A stretch of DNA of 64,000 bases from Gibbula magus (Eukaryota > Mollusca > Gastropoda > Trochida > Trochidae): the NCBI GenBank assembly GCA_936450465.1, contig OW388305.1:55542625-55606624 (forward strand). Reading direction: 5' to 3'. Made by a program: the position numbers and the translations under genes. Under the pieces are notes generated by a model. That model was not told the DNA's origin. It searched no databases and saw only the letters and a list, made by a program, of their open reading frames with translations. Shown one piece after another: positions 32,641 to 44,500 of this stretch. Numbering within the stretch: position 1 is the stretch's first letter; the number at the start of each line of letters is the position of its first letter.

Positions 32641-33330
32641 CTGAATTCTGTTTGTGGGAGAAATAATGCGGAAGTACCGCTAATAATAAAGTTGCAGGAT
32701 CTATGGTTGCGGAAATGCAATGGAAATCATCCAGATTTATTATAGTTGCGGAAATGCAATGGAAATCATGTGGATCTATGGTTGCGGAAATGCAATGGAA
32801 ATCATCAAGATTTATAGTTGCGGAAATGTAATGGAAATCCTCCAGATTTATAGTTGCGGAAATGCAATGGAAATCATCAAGATTTATTCTAGTTGCGGTA
32901 ATGCAATGGAAATCATCCAGATTTAAAGTTGCGGAATGCAATGGAAATCATCCAGATTTATTCTAGTTGCGGAAATGCAGTGGAAATGTTATGTTTTTAT
33001 TAATGCTGAAATGCTGTGGAAATCATGAGGATTATAATGAATGAATTTCTGTTTGCGGAAATCTGACAGAAAGTGGGTAACTGAAACCTGGCGGAAATCT
33101 TCCGGAGAATGGTTCATTATTCATTTCCGCACTTGCGGAAATGAACAAGAAATTTGCGGAAACGTATCAGAAACTATATGTAAAGTAAAATTTCCGTCAC
33201 ATTTCCGCAAGATTTCTACCTTGCGGAAATGAAGTTATTTTTGATATTTTTGATATGTTAATCAATAGCCACAGATTTATAATTTGCGGGAAGGAGGGGT
33301 ATGTGAGCTTTGCTCGCTTCTACACTTGTT
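32640..33330 (+). mobile_element. GCGGAAATG repeat block with element 3' end
   Basis: Tandem GCGGAAATG units (32,700-33,000) lead into a palindrome TTCATTTCCGCA-CT-TGCGGAAATGAA (~33,120-33,146), then GAAATGAAGTTATTTTT, then the terminal hairpin GTATGTGAGC-TTT-GCTCGC plus TTCTACACTTGTT (~33,299-33,330). It appears to be the 3' half of an element of the same kind as the one starting at 15,109. Confidence 0.6.
32700..33000 (+). repeat. ~38-bp tandem repeat, about 8 copies
   Basis: Units of the form GTTGCGGAAATGCAATGGAA + ATCATCCAGATTTAT(N)A. On the minus strand they produce a periodic peptide (INLDDFHCISAT) over 107 codons; on the plus strand, GNAMEIIQIYSC. Period and indels vary between 32 and 41 bp. 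Confidence 0.9.
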
Positions 33331-33376
33331 TTTTTTCAAAATTTTGTGTCCGGAATTGTGCACTTTTTTTAGAATG

Positions 33377-33432
33377 ATATATATATATATATATATATAT
33401 GTGTGTATAGGTATATGTATATATATATATTT
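33377..33432. repeat. AT/GT microsatellite
   Basis: (AT)n with a short GTGTGT interruption. Confidence 0.9.
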
Positions 33433-33914
33433 AAGCATTAGGGGGTGAATATGAAAGTCGAGTATAACATACACCAGCAACCATTGTTATGTTAGAACTT
33501 AAAAAATATCATTAAAAAAACTGACCATGTCTCTTTTACCGCTCGACTTTCTATCTCAAAATCTATGCAATTTTGTTTTACGAAACTTGGTGTTGTAGTG
33601 GTGCCCTTGTCCCTCGAGTTATTCTTATTTTTATGTTTTTCTGGTTTGCAAGGAAACAGTTTGAACTTAGTGCATATAGGAGTAGGAAACTTTCCCGGCC
33701 TCTATCACAGGGGGTATTCGACTGTATATGAAAACCGGATGTTGCACCCCTGCAAAAACCCAGTTCCCACTGTACAGTTTTCTAAAAGCTACCCTGTGTT
33801 AATGTTCACGGTAATTATAGAAAATAAGTTCTTTTAAATGAGCTAAATTTATGTGTCGGAAGATGAAGCTTTCTCGTACCCTAAAGTACAGTTAAGCAAG
33901 AAACAAAGTACCCC

Positions 33915-33985
33915 CTTTCTAGAAATTTCTAGAAAAATTCTAGTGCGTATCTAGAACTTTTCTAGTGCGTAGCTAGAAAATGTTG
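33915..33985 (+). repeat. CTAGAA cluster with perfect heat-shock-element spacing
   Basis: TTCTAGAAATTTCTAGAA (33,917-33,934) equals TTCnnGAAnnTTCnnGAA, a four-box heat-shock element. Several CTAGTGCGTA(T/G)CTAGAA units follow. An inverted relative is at 54,495-54,590. Confidence 0.75.
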
Positions 33986-33989
33986 GCAT

Positions 33990-36915
33990 ATTCTGAAACT
34001 GCTAATTAAATTTAACACACATTTTAAAATTCAACTTTATAACTTTATTAGAGAAGCGGGTATTTAATGTTGAAGTTTTCCTACTCTACCATGCTTCCTC
34101 ATTATAACGCTCCTTGTCTGCCTCCGGTCATTCATGGCTGACTCGCTAATTAACGAATGATCTGTGAAGGAATAAGCTGATAAGCGACTATGCATTTACT
34201 TATATATCGTCATTTCATTTACACTATTGTGTTTTAATCATTCTTTATCTTCGTCTAGTATATGCTCTATTAAATGTTGTGTCTGACATACTAATTCCTC
34301 TATTTGAACATCCATTCATTTCTTCTACATTAAAGTCCGATAAATTACAAAGACATCCAACTGCGTATATACGATATGATTTAAAATTCCATGACATTAG
34401 AATTCGATTGCGTTTGTACATATAAATCGGGGAGTGGATCTTTTCCCGATCTGTCAACGTTGTATATTAAAGTGAATGCAGTATTGCGAATAAAGACAAA
34501 TATGTTAGTGGTTACGGCGTGATTACACAATGCTGTGTCCGTGAATAGAATACAGAATATATTACTGTTTTGCTCATATTCAACAATATAAAATATCGGC
34601 TTTGTTATTTGGCTTTTAAGAGTTATAATATCCCAATATTGATACAAAATTATTTCGTTCGTGTGCTTGAAAATTGGTGGATATGATATATATTCCAAGC
34701 ATTGTCAACAATTGTAGTATGCCAGACAGAAGTCGTCACAAAAAGTTATATTTGAGGTGGTTATAGTTGTTATTTATAAAACAAGTCGTAGATTAAAATG
34801 TTGTAAGATAAAAGTATTCATGTACTCGGTTATTCCAATTCCCTCTCTTTTGCCGAGTAATGATCCAGATAAAATAATACTTTAGACACAAACTGCTCAG
34901 AGTAAATGAGTCGCTTTATAATTTGGCAACAATGTAGTCTCTAATATCGGATATATGAGAAGGCTTCAAGCGTTAAGTTTAATTCTTCTATAACAATAAC
35001 CACTGTCGGAGATGCTAGTCAAAGGCTTTTTCGATAATTTAAATATTCAAGTCAAGACTAAATCATGTATTTTGACATCCTGTCACCTATTTTGAATTAT
35101 CAAAAAACAATGTAATCAATTAACTAAACGGGTAGCCTTTTCACATAATCGCCCTTCCCCTTGGAACTATCTTGAGTTTATAAATATGTAGTCCACGTTC
35201 CATGATTCGCATTCAAAGGAAATCAAAAATAAACATACCATTTTTTTCTAGAATCTCAGAATGAAGTCAGTGAATCATATCTCCTGAACATCCCAGTGAC
35301 CACTTTAATGTTTCTCACGTATATCTAAACACGTGTCAGAGTATTCAGATTGAAGTAACAGCATTGGCGACAAAACAAAGACGTGCTTATTTTTAATTGG
35401 TTTGATTAAATAAATTAATTTGCCCCCTTGCAATGCACACATATCCCAGATATTACCGGACTTACATATTCTACTATTTAAGAGCGCGACCTGGTTCATC
35501 ATAGGATGACTATAGTGATGGTGATTAGACACTACAATATAATTGTACTGTGTTCACATTGATTCATTACAAACTGTTGTTTAAGAAAATATTGTCAAAT
35601 ATAAGTGTTATTATAACACTGAAATATGTAAATATATTTGCTACAAGACAGGTTAGAATTCAAATTCTTACATATAGACAGATGTCATAACTTGGTTTAT
35701 TACATTTAACTATTAACGACATCTATTGTGTTTCAAATATTGTGTACGGTTATTGGAAATGTCATTATACGTATCTAAATGTTCATGCATGTCCACATTC
35801 TAATAAATGATTTGTAAACACAATACAGTTATCATACAATACAGAGACATCAACGTATATGTCCTATGACTCTCCCATTTCAATATCGTGTCTTCATTTT
35901 ATAGAATATGATAAATAGGTATTGCGTCCATTCATACATTATACAGTCCCTGTACTTTTATTATTTGAATATTCAGAACAAATATCCGAGGTGTCTATTT
36001 ATGCCCTCATGGTGTACCGTACAATACAGTTAAATAAATATATAGATATACAGCGGATACATGTATATGTTTTTCGTGATCCCATGATTATCTCATCGAG
36101 TGAAATATGATCTTTTCGCAGCCACGAGTGAGAATATATTACTCTTCTACCTCATGAGATGAGATATATAAATATTCCTGTGTTTTATGTTGAAATCGAC
36201 GGATTTCAACGGCATTACCTTTAATTATATTATACATTAGAATATTTAATATGGAGGTAATAAATACGTTTTTCTGACAGCGAATGTATGTGCTTTCTGT
36301 GTTGATTCATACAGAAACAAAATAAGATAATTAGTTTATGAATACGATAGTCGACTGAGTCTTTACAATACACAATATGTTATTATACATGATCATTGAA
36401 GTTTGTTGAAATACACAAACAGTTTAGTGAGGGTCGGTACAAGATAATTAGTTTATGATCCCCGCTTCCTGTAATTACATCAAGACGTGAACTACCATGA
36501 CCACCGAAGGGTGACGCACTTTGCTCCAAGCACGTTATGTAAGACACAGCACAAATCATTAAAGGCCGATATAATAATTGTTTTCTCGCATTAAATGTTA
36601 AATGCATTAATTTCTTTTCATTTGCACAATTGTCCCTAGGATATGTTTATACTGAACGAAATGCGGTGTTTGTTCACTATTTCAATATACATACATACAC
36701 ATGAGAACTCATCCCTAGTTAATAACTGTCAAGGCTATGAAACTATTTTGTTATATTTTCGGTCTCTCGTGGAATGCACTACCTATAACCTAGTTGTTAT
36801 TTCCATGAGTTTTTTTCAAATATTTGAAACAATCACGCTTTGATGTCCAATTGAATGTGTTCCACCATTTACAAAAGCCAAGACGTCACACATAGGGATT
36901 TAGAACCATTTGACC
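33990..36915. other. AT-rich DNA without identified genes
   Basis: Only short frames in all six readings (for example 34,381-34,698 minus) with no recognisable protein pattern. No long repeat detected by eye. Confidence 0.5.
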
Positions 36916-37329
36916 TTCACTAGTCAAAGTCAAAGTCAAAATTGTTGATTGTATTTAAGGCCTCCCGCCCACATACAGAATATACATATACAAATGATAA
37001 ATATAATACAAACGTTAGAGAAGACCACTATATTGACCTTCACTGTATCAGGCTATATGGTTTAAACATATTTTTATTTCCGAAGAAGAAATCTGGATTG
37101 GCGAACAAGCCTTAAGGCTTATTTGAACGCCGCTCCAGTACATAGATTATAAAACTGGTCAAGGTAGAAAATATGATACAAATACTTATTCAAAGCTAGA
37201 CAAAACAAAATCTTTGTAAGTCATAAACTAACGAGTACGTAATACAAATCAATTGATGTTGGTCATGCCTAGTGATACGGTTGCCTGCAGCTATAGATAA
37301 AACAGATTAGTTTCAAAATACATGTAGTT

Positions 37330-38437
37330 CAGATTATTGAGATATCACGAAAATCGGTTACTTTGGTTGATAAACTGATGTAAGGATTTGAGAATGTTAA
37401 TGTTTGTCAAATTACTAAAGTTACGATTACCGTATAAAATTGTCGTTAGGTCGAATCCTTGATTGTAAAAATACATACTTGTTCTTAGATTTTGATAGTT
37501 CCGGCAGATAAACAGATAATGAATTACATCTTCATAAGGGTGACCACATGAACACCTGGATGTTTCGGATATATGTCGATTATATTTGTGTGCATTTAGA
37601 TCACTACAATCAAGCTTGAGGCGGCAATGTATGATTTGACAGAATCTGGTACCTGCATTTAAGTTTAATTCGGGGTTTCTTTTGAAATTATAATTGTTTT
37701 GAAATGACTTATGGATGGGGCGTTGATAATTTCGTCTGGTAAAGAATTCCAGAGGGTCATGGTACTTGGTAGGAATGATTGCAAATATCGCTGTGTTCTA
37801 CAATTAATAGTTTGAATGGAAGACCTATTTCTAAGGTTGTAATTACTTTGTTCTGATACTCTTCCTGGTATGAGATTGCTCAAGTAGTCTGGAGCCAGAT
37901 TATGATACATTTTGTAAAAGGTAATGAGTTTAAACCGTTGTCTTCTACCCTTAAGACTGCTGTACTTTCTTTCTTTATATATTTTATCATGGCTATGGTA
38001 GTGCCGCGTACCGCGCCGCAAATCGTACGTAATGCGTCTAACTGTATATTTTCTAATAAGATGGTCTGTTCAATTGTGCAATTATCCCATATATGACAGC
38101 AGTAATCAAATAGAGGTAACATAAATGACTTATACAATGTGTCTAACGTTTTTCGAGATAAACGGTATTTCAAACTTCTCAGACAATTGATCATTGGACT
38201 AATTGTCTTTAACATTTCGTCAATATGTGCTTTCCATGAACAATCGCTTTGAAGTGTTATACCTAGATGTTTGTGACTATCAACTTCTTTAATAGTTTCG
38301 CTGTTCATGGTTAAATTGGGTTTAACAACATTTTGCTTTTTGCGTGTGAATGTTATACTTTCAGTCTTGCTAGGGTTAAAATTAACTTGCCACTTTTTTG
38401 CCCAATCTGAAATGTTAGCTAAATCATCATTTAACAT
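37330..38437 (-). pseudogene. LINE ORF2 C-terminal region (thumb and Cys/His domain)
   Basis: It starts with LNDDLANISDWAKKWQVNFN (just after the FADD box), then INCLRSLKYRLSRKTLDTLY and LDALRTICGAVRGT. It shifts frame near 37,950 into LITFYKMYHNLAPDYLSNLI and continues through NLRNRSS to the end of the open part at 37,665. Below that, minus-strand sequence reads CSCGHPYEDVIHYLFIC, a zinc-binding C-terminal motif. The order and spacing match the 58.37-59.59 kb copy, which keeps this region intact. Not translatable as one protein. Confidence 0.8.
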
Positions 38438-38439
38438 TG

Positions 38440-39460
38440 CAGCTGCAGTAACATGATCATCTATTATAACATAGATCGATGTATCATCGGCAAAAAGGCG
38501 AATGTTGCTATCTATCCCATCTACGATATCATTTATATATATAAGAAAAAGAAGAGGTCATAAGACGGAGCCCTGTGGTACACCAGCTTCTACATATTTA
38601 TATTCTGAACTATACCCATTTATTACAACTTTTTGCTGTCTGCTGTCCAAGTAGCTTTGAAACCATTCCAAAAGTTCACCCTGTATACCGCATGCATGGA
38701 GTTTATGTATTATACCCTTGTGCCAAACTTTATCAAACGCTTTACTTATATCACAGAAAACTGCTCTGATTTCTTTTCCTTTGTCTACTGCACTTGCGAT
38801 AAAATTATAAAGATATGTTAATTGATTTACCGTTGAATCGCCAGGCATAAATCCAGATTGTAAATTGGATAGAATAGTGTTATCTCTAAAGAAATTAAAT
38901 ACATATTTAAAGACGCATTTTTCAAAAACTTTAGCAACACAGCTAGTTAGTGCAACTGGTCTATAATTTGAGCAGTCATGTTCATCTCCTTTCTTATATA
39001 ATGGAATTACAGATGCTAGTTTCCAAGATGATGGGAAAGTTTTATTATGAAGTGAAATGTTAAATAACTCTGCTAACAGTGGAGTTAGGGAAGTTGAAGA
39101 TAGTTTCAGAACATTGTTACCAATGCCATCCGGTCCCGTCGCTTTGGATGTATCTAGACTCATAATAATATCCCGTACATCATCATTACTAACGGTTATT
39201 CTTGACATGGGATGTTCGATATCACGCGGTTCGATATACGGCAAATCGGCGTTTTGATCTGCAACTTTAGATTGTTCTGTAAAAAACGAGTTTAGAACAT
39301 CAGCAATATCTTGTGCGTTATCATATACTATGTCATCTGAAACAATCGAAGGAAAGCATGATTTGATGGAATTTGTTTTCATATAACTTTTTACGAATCG
39401 CCACCACATCTTTGTACGATGAGTATTGTTTATTGTTTCATACTTTGGCATAGAAGTCAC
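38440..39460 (-). pseudogene. LINE reverse transcriptase domain
   Basis: The 300-codon open part (38,558-39,460) shows the RT fingers and palm: TSKATGPDGIGNNVLK, NYRPVALTSCVAKVFEKC, LQSGFMPGDSTVNQLTYLYN, AVFCDISKAFDKVWHKG (first catalytic Asp) and GVPQGSVL. A TGA directly follows GSVL. Past it the same frame continues PLLFLIYINDI and LFADDTS (catalytic Asp pair) before the next ORF. In active relatives that codon encodes Gly, so this is a single inactivating substitution. Reverse transcription by target-primed integration is the family function. Confidence 0.85.
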
Positions 39461-39656
39461 GTTTTGCTTTTCTTACAGATGAAATTACTCTATTGCGGAG
39501 CTGCCTAAACTTAGTCCAATCGTTAGGACTATTTCGGGTTTTGGCTTTCTTGTGCGCACGATTTCGTTCCCGTATCAAGAATCTTATTTCATTTTTCATC
39601 CACGCTGGATCTCTGGTTCTTATTGTTACAGTTTTATTAGGGATATATTCATTCAT
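39438..39656 (-). pseudogene. LINE endonuclease-RT linker
   Basis: 72-codon frame: YIPNKTVTIRTRDPAWM, NEIRFLIRERNRAHKKAK. A basic linker between endonuclease and RT; it overlaps the RT frame by 23 bp in another frame, so a frameshift lies near 39,450. Confidence 0.75.
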
Positions 39657-39760
39657 AATATTAACTATAATTTATGTTAACTTTTCTGTGATATGATTTA
39701 CATTCATTGAAGAAAAAAGCATATTAAAATCTATCTTTTTAATACTCTCATTAAAACCAT

Positions 39761-40618
39761 TTACATCTGCTGAAGAATAATCAAAAACATTCCTTTTGAA
39801 TGTATGTTATGTATAGTTTCTGAAATATAAACAAACACAGGGCAGTGATCACTGCATATAGGATCTAAGACACTAAAATCTCTAACATCATCAGCGCACA
39901 ATACAAATATCAAATCGATCAAAGTTTCACTGTTAGGAGTTATTCTAGTAGCCTCTGTGATGATTTGTTTAAGTCCATAAACGGTTTGTATATTGTCTAT
40001 CTTTTGCTTGTTTCCTTTTAGAATGTCAATGTTAAAATCACCAGTAATAATTGTCGGCATATTAAGATCGACTGCATTACCAATCGACTCATCGATTAAT
40101 TTCCAGTAATCGGAGCTCATGTCAGCGCGATAAAATGTTCCGATCAGATAGTTCTTTGCTTTACATTTGATTTGTATCCATATCGCCTCAAGCCCAACTA
40201 TATCCAAATCATTCATTAAAGACGCACAAAGAGTATCTCTCACATATACCGCAACACCACCGCCGCGAGTTTGTCTATCTTTACGGAAAGGCTGACGGAA
40301 ACCAGGAATTCTAATATCGACGTTGTATGTATCGGAAGTTAACCAGGTCTCTGTTAAGCATATCACATCAAATATTCCAAGTTCAATTGTTAAGATATCT
40401 ATTTTTTCTTTCAAGCTGCGGACATTCAAATGAACAATCTTTAAATCTTTTAGACATTTAGGTCTAGGATTAGGATGAATATCTCCACAACATAGTATCA
40501 ATAAGGAGAATAATAATGAAACAGAAGTACTGTATAAACATCTGAATTTGGAAACATGAAGATAAATAGCGAAACTACATGAGTGTTTGGAATGAAGCGC
40601 TGCAGCGAAAAGACCCAC
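39761..40618 (-). pseudogene. LINE AP-like endonuclease with N-terminal leader
   Basis: The 285-codon frame begins with a hydrophobic leader (residues ~13-43) ending in GDIHPNPRP (45-53), a decayed 2A-like motif. The APE-type endonuclease follows: IVHLNVRSLKEK (catalytic Asn), CLTETWLT (catalytic Glu), ITGDFNID (Asp/Asn), LIDLIFV and SDHCPVFV (terminal Asp-His). All catalytic positions are present. It nicks target DNA to prime reverse transcription. The frame is lost near 39,780 by a short indel; the continuation VFDYSSADVNGFNES is visible in another frame. Confidence 0.85.
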
Positions 40619-40654
40619 TGCCTGTCTTTATTGAGATAGCTCAACCGACATCAA

Positions 40655-41230
40655 TCACCATAAATACAAAATCAAATAGACAGATAGTGGGTCTTGATGG
40701 CAGATATAGGTATAGGCATAAACCAACAACATCAATTTCAAATTTCTTACAAAGTCGTTCACAAACATTATGTTTCATTGTCAAAGACAATGGAAAACCA
40801 AAACATGAAAACAAAAACAGAACTCATAAGTTCCAAATGAATATAAATACAAAGAAAACATCGGGATCCGAATCACTGAATAGACAAATGTAACCACAAA
40901 TTACATTGCCTACTGATATCAATAGAAGTAAATGGAAGGGGTAACTGAATTACAAAAACAACAAAAACACCCCTCAGTATTTCGAAACAGAATGATAACA
41001 CCTCCTTTATAACGCTACTAATTTACAATGTAAAGCGCTCAGCTTGTGCGTGCACGTGCATCACTGACTAAGCGTGTAGGTCTCCACGCTACCTGTGTAG
41101 GATTAGGATACCTGACCAAGACAGACACAGGAGTAATGTAAGTAAAATTTGTTTATATATAAGCTTTTTGTGATAATGTGTATTAGTACTTGTTGTTTTG
41201 TTTTATTATGCTTATTTTTGATTGGAGGAT
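40655..41230. other. Short gap between LINE and Gypsy element
   Basis: Possibly LINE 5' UTR up to about 40.9 kb. The 104-codon plus frame here (40,579-40,893) is antisense to the LINE and not convincing. Confidence 0.35.
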
Positions 41231-41237
41231 AACTGAG

Positions 41238-41473
41238 TGTAGTGTTTGTAATATCAGAATGTCTCTAATGACATCGCGATCCGCATTTCGCATTCGATTC
41301 CTGAATTGTGGCAACCCTGCGCCGATGACGCATGCGCAGTAGTATGTATCCTGTCAGTCTTGATTAAATGCAGTGGGAGCGTGACAGCTTCAAACGTTGT
41401 TGTGTTTTCTCTGAGAGCGAGACATGTGCTTAAATGCAGGCCAGAACCAAAACTTAAATGTGTAAATTCTACA
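41238..41473 (+). repeat. 5' LTR
   Basis: Begins TGTAG and ends CTACA (short inverted ends). Identical to 46,068-46,303 except T versus C in GCGCCGA(T/C)GACG. Confidence 0.97.
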
Positions 41474-41474
41474 T

Positions 41475-41489
41475 TGGCGACGAGGATTC
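41475..41489 (+). promoter_or_regulatory. Primer-binding site
   Basis: TGGCGACGAGGATTC starts one base after the LTR; its complement ends in CCA as a tRNA 3' end does. The priming tRNA is not identified. Confidence 0.7.
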
Positions 41490-41504
41490 AAGGTAGTGTG
41501 AACT

Positions 41505-44500
41505 ATGTCTGGGTCAATGAAGTTAATTGACATTAACAACTTGCAAGCGTTTGACTGTTCAGACACTGCCAGTCTCGCTCCTCGCTGGAAAAGATGGTTA
41601 CGTTCTTTCGAACTTTATTCAGATGGAAAGGGAATAAAGAATGCGGAACAGAAGAAAGCTTTGTTACTACACACAGCGGGGTTATCAGTGCAGGATGTTT
41701 TCTTCACGTTGGTGTTACCGGCAGAAGGAGACGCATACGAGAAAACGAAAATGGCGCTCAACGACTACTTCCAACCACGTGTTAATGTGCCGTATGAACG
41801 TCACGTGTTTCGTGCCATGTGCCAGACCAACGAGACAGTGTCGCAGTTCATCACTCGTCTTAGACAACAAGCTGACAATTGCGAATTCGGTGATATCGGG
41901 CAGATAGAAGAGAGGATTCGTGACCAAGTAATTGAAAAATGTACTTCACACACGCTGAGGATGAAGTTGTTGGAAAAAGGGGGTGATTTGTCTTTGGACA
42001 ATTTACTGACTGTGTCAAGGGCCCAGGAAGAATCAGAAAGTCAAGCTAGAAGTATTGAAAAGCCATTGGAAGTTAATGCCATGAGGAATAGTGCACAGAC
42101 AGGCTTCAAGAAGTTTGAAAATAGAGGACATTTTGGGAAGAATTTCAAAAGTGACATTACATGTTACAGGTGTGGCAACAAGGGACACATCTCCAAGGAT
42201 GAAAGTTGCCCAGCAAGAAAGAAGACATGCAGTAAGTGCAAGATAAAGGGACATTTTGAAAAAATGTGCCGTACGAGGATGTCAGACCATACAAGAAAAC
42301 CACAGACTGGAAGAAGAGGTAAAGGTCATGGAAAGGTCAGACAGATGACTGATTGTGCTGATAAGTGTGATAATGACCAAGATACAGACTTTGCATTTAT
42401 GGTGAAAGAGACAACTTCAACTGAGTTACATGATGGGAAGATTGAAGCAAATATTGGAGGAATTTCACTTACAGTGTTGATTGATAGTGGGTCAACATGT
42501 AATGTGATTGGTTCTCAGGACTGGAACAATTTAAAGAATGCTGGTATCAAATGTACTTCACAGAGGGAAACTAGAGACATTTTTCCATATGGTAGTAATG
42601 AACCTCTGCCAGTGCTTGGTACGTTTAACTGTGACATTACTGCAGGAGAAGTGACCGTGAGAAATGCTGAGTTCGTTGTAGTGAACCATGATGGACCTCA
42701 ACTTCTGGGACGTATTCTTTCTCAGAAACTCGGAATACTGGTGCTCGGACCTAACATGAATCTTCTACACACTCCCAGAGACTTTGTGAAAGAATTTCCA
42801 AAACTGTTCACTGGATTTGGTAAACTCGAAGATTATCAGTTGTCTGTTCCAATTGTTGAGGAGGTGACGCCAGTAATTCAGCCACTCCGAAGAATTCCAT
42901 ATCATCTGCAAGAGAAACTTGACAAGAAACTCGAAGAGTTGGAAAGTTTGGACATTATAGAGAAAGTATCTGGACCAAGTGATTGGGTTTCTCCACTCGT
43001 GATAGTGCCAAAGCCAGGAGGTAAAGATATCCGCGTTTGCGTGGACATGAGATCGGCCAACGAAGCAGTTCAACGTGTCAGACATCAAATGCCAATGATT
43101 GACGACGTGCTGCAAGATCTCAACAAAAGTTCTGTGTTCAGCAAGTTAGATGTGAAATGGGCATATCACCAGATTGAACTCTCACCTGAATCGAGGCATA
43201 TCACTACGTTTAGTACACCGAAGGGTCTCTACAGATACAAGCGTCTGATGTTCGGGATTTGCTGTGCACCAGAGATGTACCAGAAAATACTACAACAGGT
43301 GTTGCAAGGTTGTGAAGGGGTCAGAAATATCATGGACGATATCATAGTACATGGTGCAACTGTTGAAGAACACGACCTGAGAATGGCAGAAGTTCTGAAA
43401 GTGTTGATGAAGAAGGGATTGACCTTGAATGCGGAGAAATGTCAGTTCCGGATGGAAAAGCTGAAGTTTCTGGGATATGTACTGTGTGAAGAGGGAGTGA
43501 GTCCTGCTGAAGCCAAAGTGAAAGCAGTGCTGGAGACAAGAGAGCCGACAAATGCTAAGGAAGTCAGAAGTTTCCTCGGTCTTGTCAACTTCAACGGCAG
43601 GTTCATCGAAAATCTGGCAACGATATCTGAGCCCTTAAGAAAATTGACAAGGAAAACCACGAAGTTTGAATGGGGACCTGAACAGCAGAAATCATTCGAC
43701 AAGCTGAAAGAGTGTCTAGCCAGTGCTGAAGTCTTGGGGTATTTTGATAAACACTCAACTACGCAGGTGATAGCGGATGCCAGTCCAGTTGGAATTGGAG
43801 CTGTACTCGTCCAAGTTCAGAATGGTGTGCACAAAGTGATCTCCTACGCCAGTAAGAGTCTGTCAGACGTTGAGAAACGTTATTCTCAGACAGAAAAAGA
43901 AGCTCTTGCTCTTGTGTGGGCCTGTGAACATTTCCATAAGTATCTCTATGGGGCGCCATTTGAACTCCTCACAGATCATCGACCATTACAGTTCATCTAT
44001 GCGCCAAGATCGAAACCCTGTGCACGTATCGAAAGATGGGTACTGAGAATGCAAGGCTATGACTACAGGGTGAAATACATCAAAGGAACCAACAATATTG
44101 CTGATTGTTTGTCACGACTGGGAAATACAATCAACGAGAGTTCACCTGCATCTCAAGAAGCAGAACAGTATATTCGGTTCGTCGCAACGGAATCTTCACC
44201 TGTAGCCATGACGACACGAGACATCGAACGGACATCTGACCGCGATGAAGAATTGAATGAGTTGAGAAGTTGTTTGCTGTCAGGGAAGTGGTATACACTG
44301 AAGAACACTAGATATTTGCCAATGAGGAATGAGCTATCTGCAGTGGGGGAACTAGTGCTGAGAGGTACCAGAATTGTGATTCCATGTGAACTTAGGGTAA
44401 AAGTGTTAGAGTTAGCACATGAAGGACACCCTGGGATTGTCAAAATGAAACAGCGTCTTAGATCCAAAGTGTGGTGGCCTGGAGTTGACTCGGATGTGGA

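Larger units (their letters stand above)
36918..40650 (-). mobile_element. Near-full-length CR1/jockey-like LINE
   Basis: Order on the minus strand: hydrophobic leader with a 2A-like remnant, AP endonuclease, linker, RT, thumb, then C-terminal Cys/His domain. The 3' end carries a microsatellite tail (TTTGAC)3 at ~36,918-36,937 instead of poly(A). The coding region is a single ORF in origin, now broken by one premature TGA in the RT (GSVL*PLL, ~38,558) and at least two frameshifts (~39,780 and ~37,950). Three other copies of the same family lie in the window (1.74-2.03, 5.75-8.81 and 58.16-59.59 kb). Confidence 0.85.

Noticed and set aside
40579..40893. 104-codon plus-strand ORF next to the LINE
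   Set aside because: Partly antisense to the LINE leader and otherwise without recognisable pattern.
41306..41530. 74-codon ORF across the 5' LTR (and its twin at 46,136)
   Set aside because: It is LTR sequence read in an open frame, identical in both LTRs; not a separate gene.
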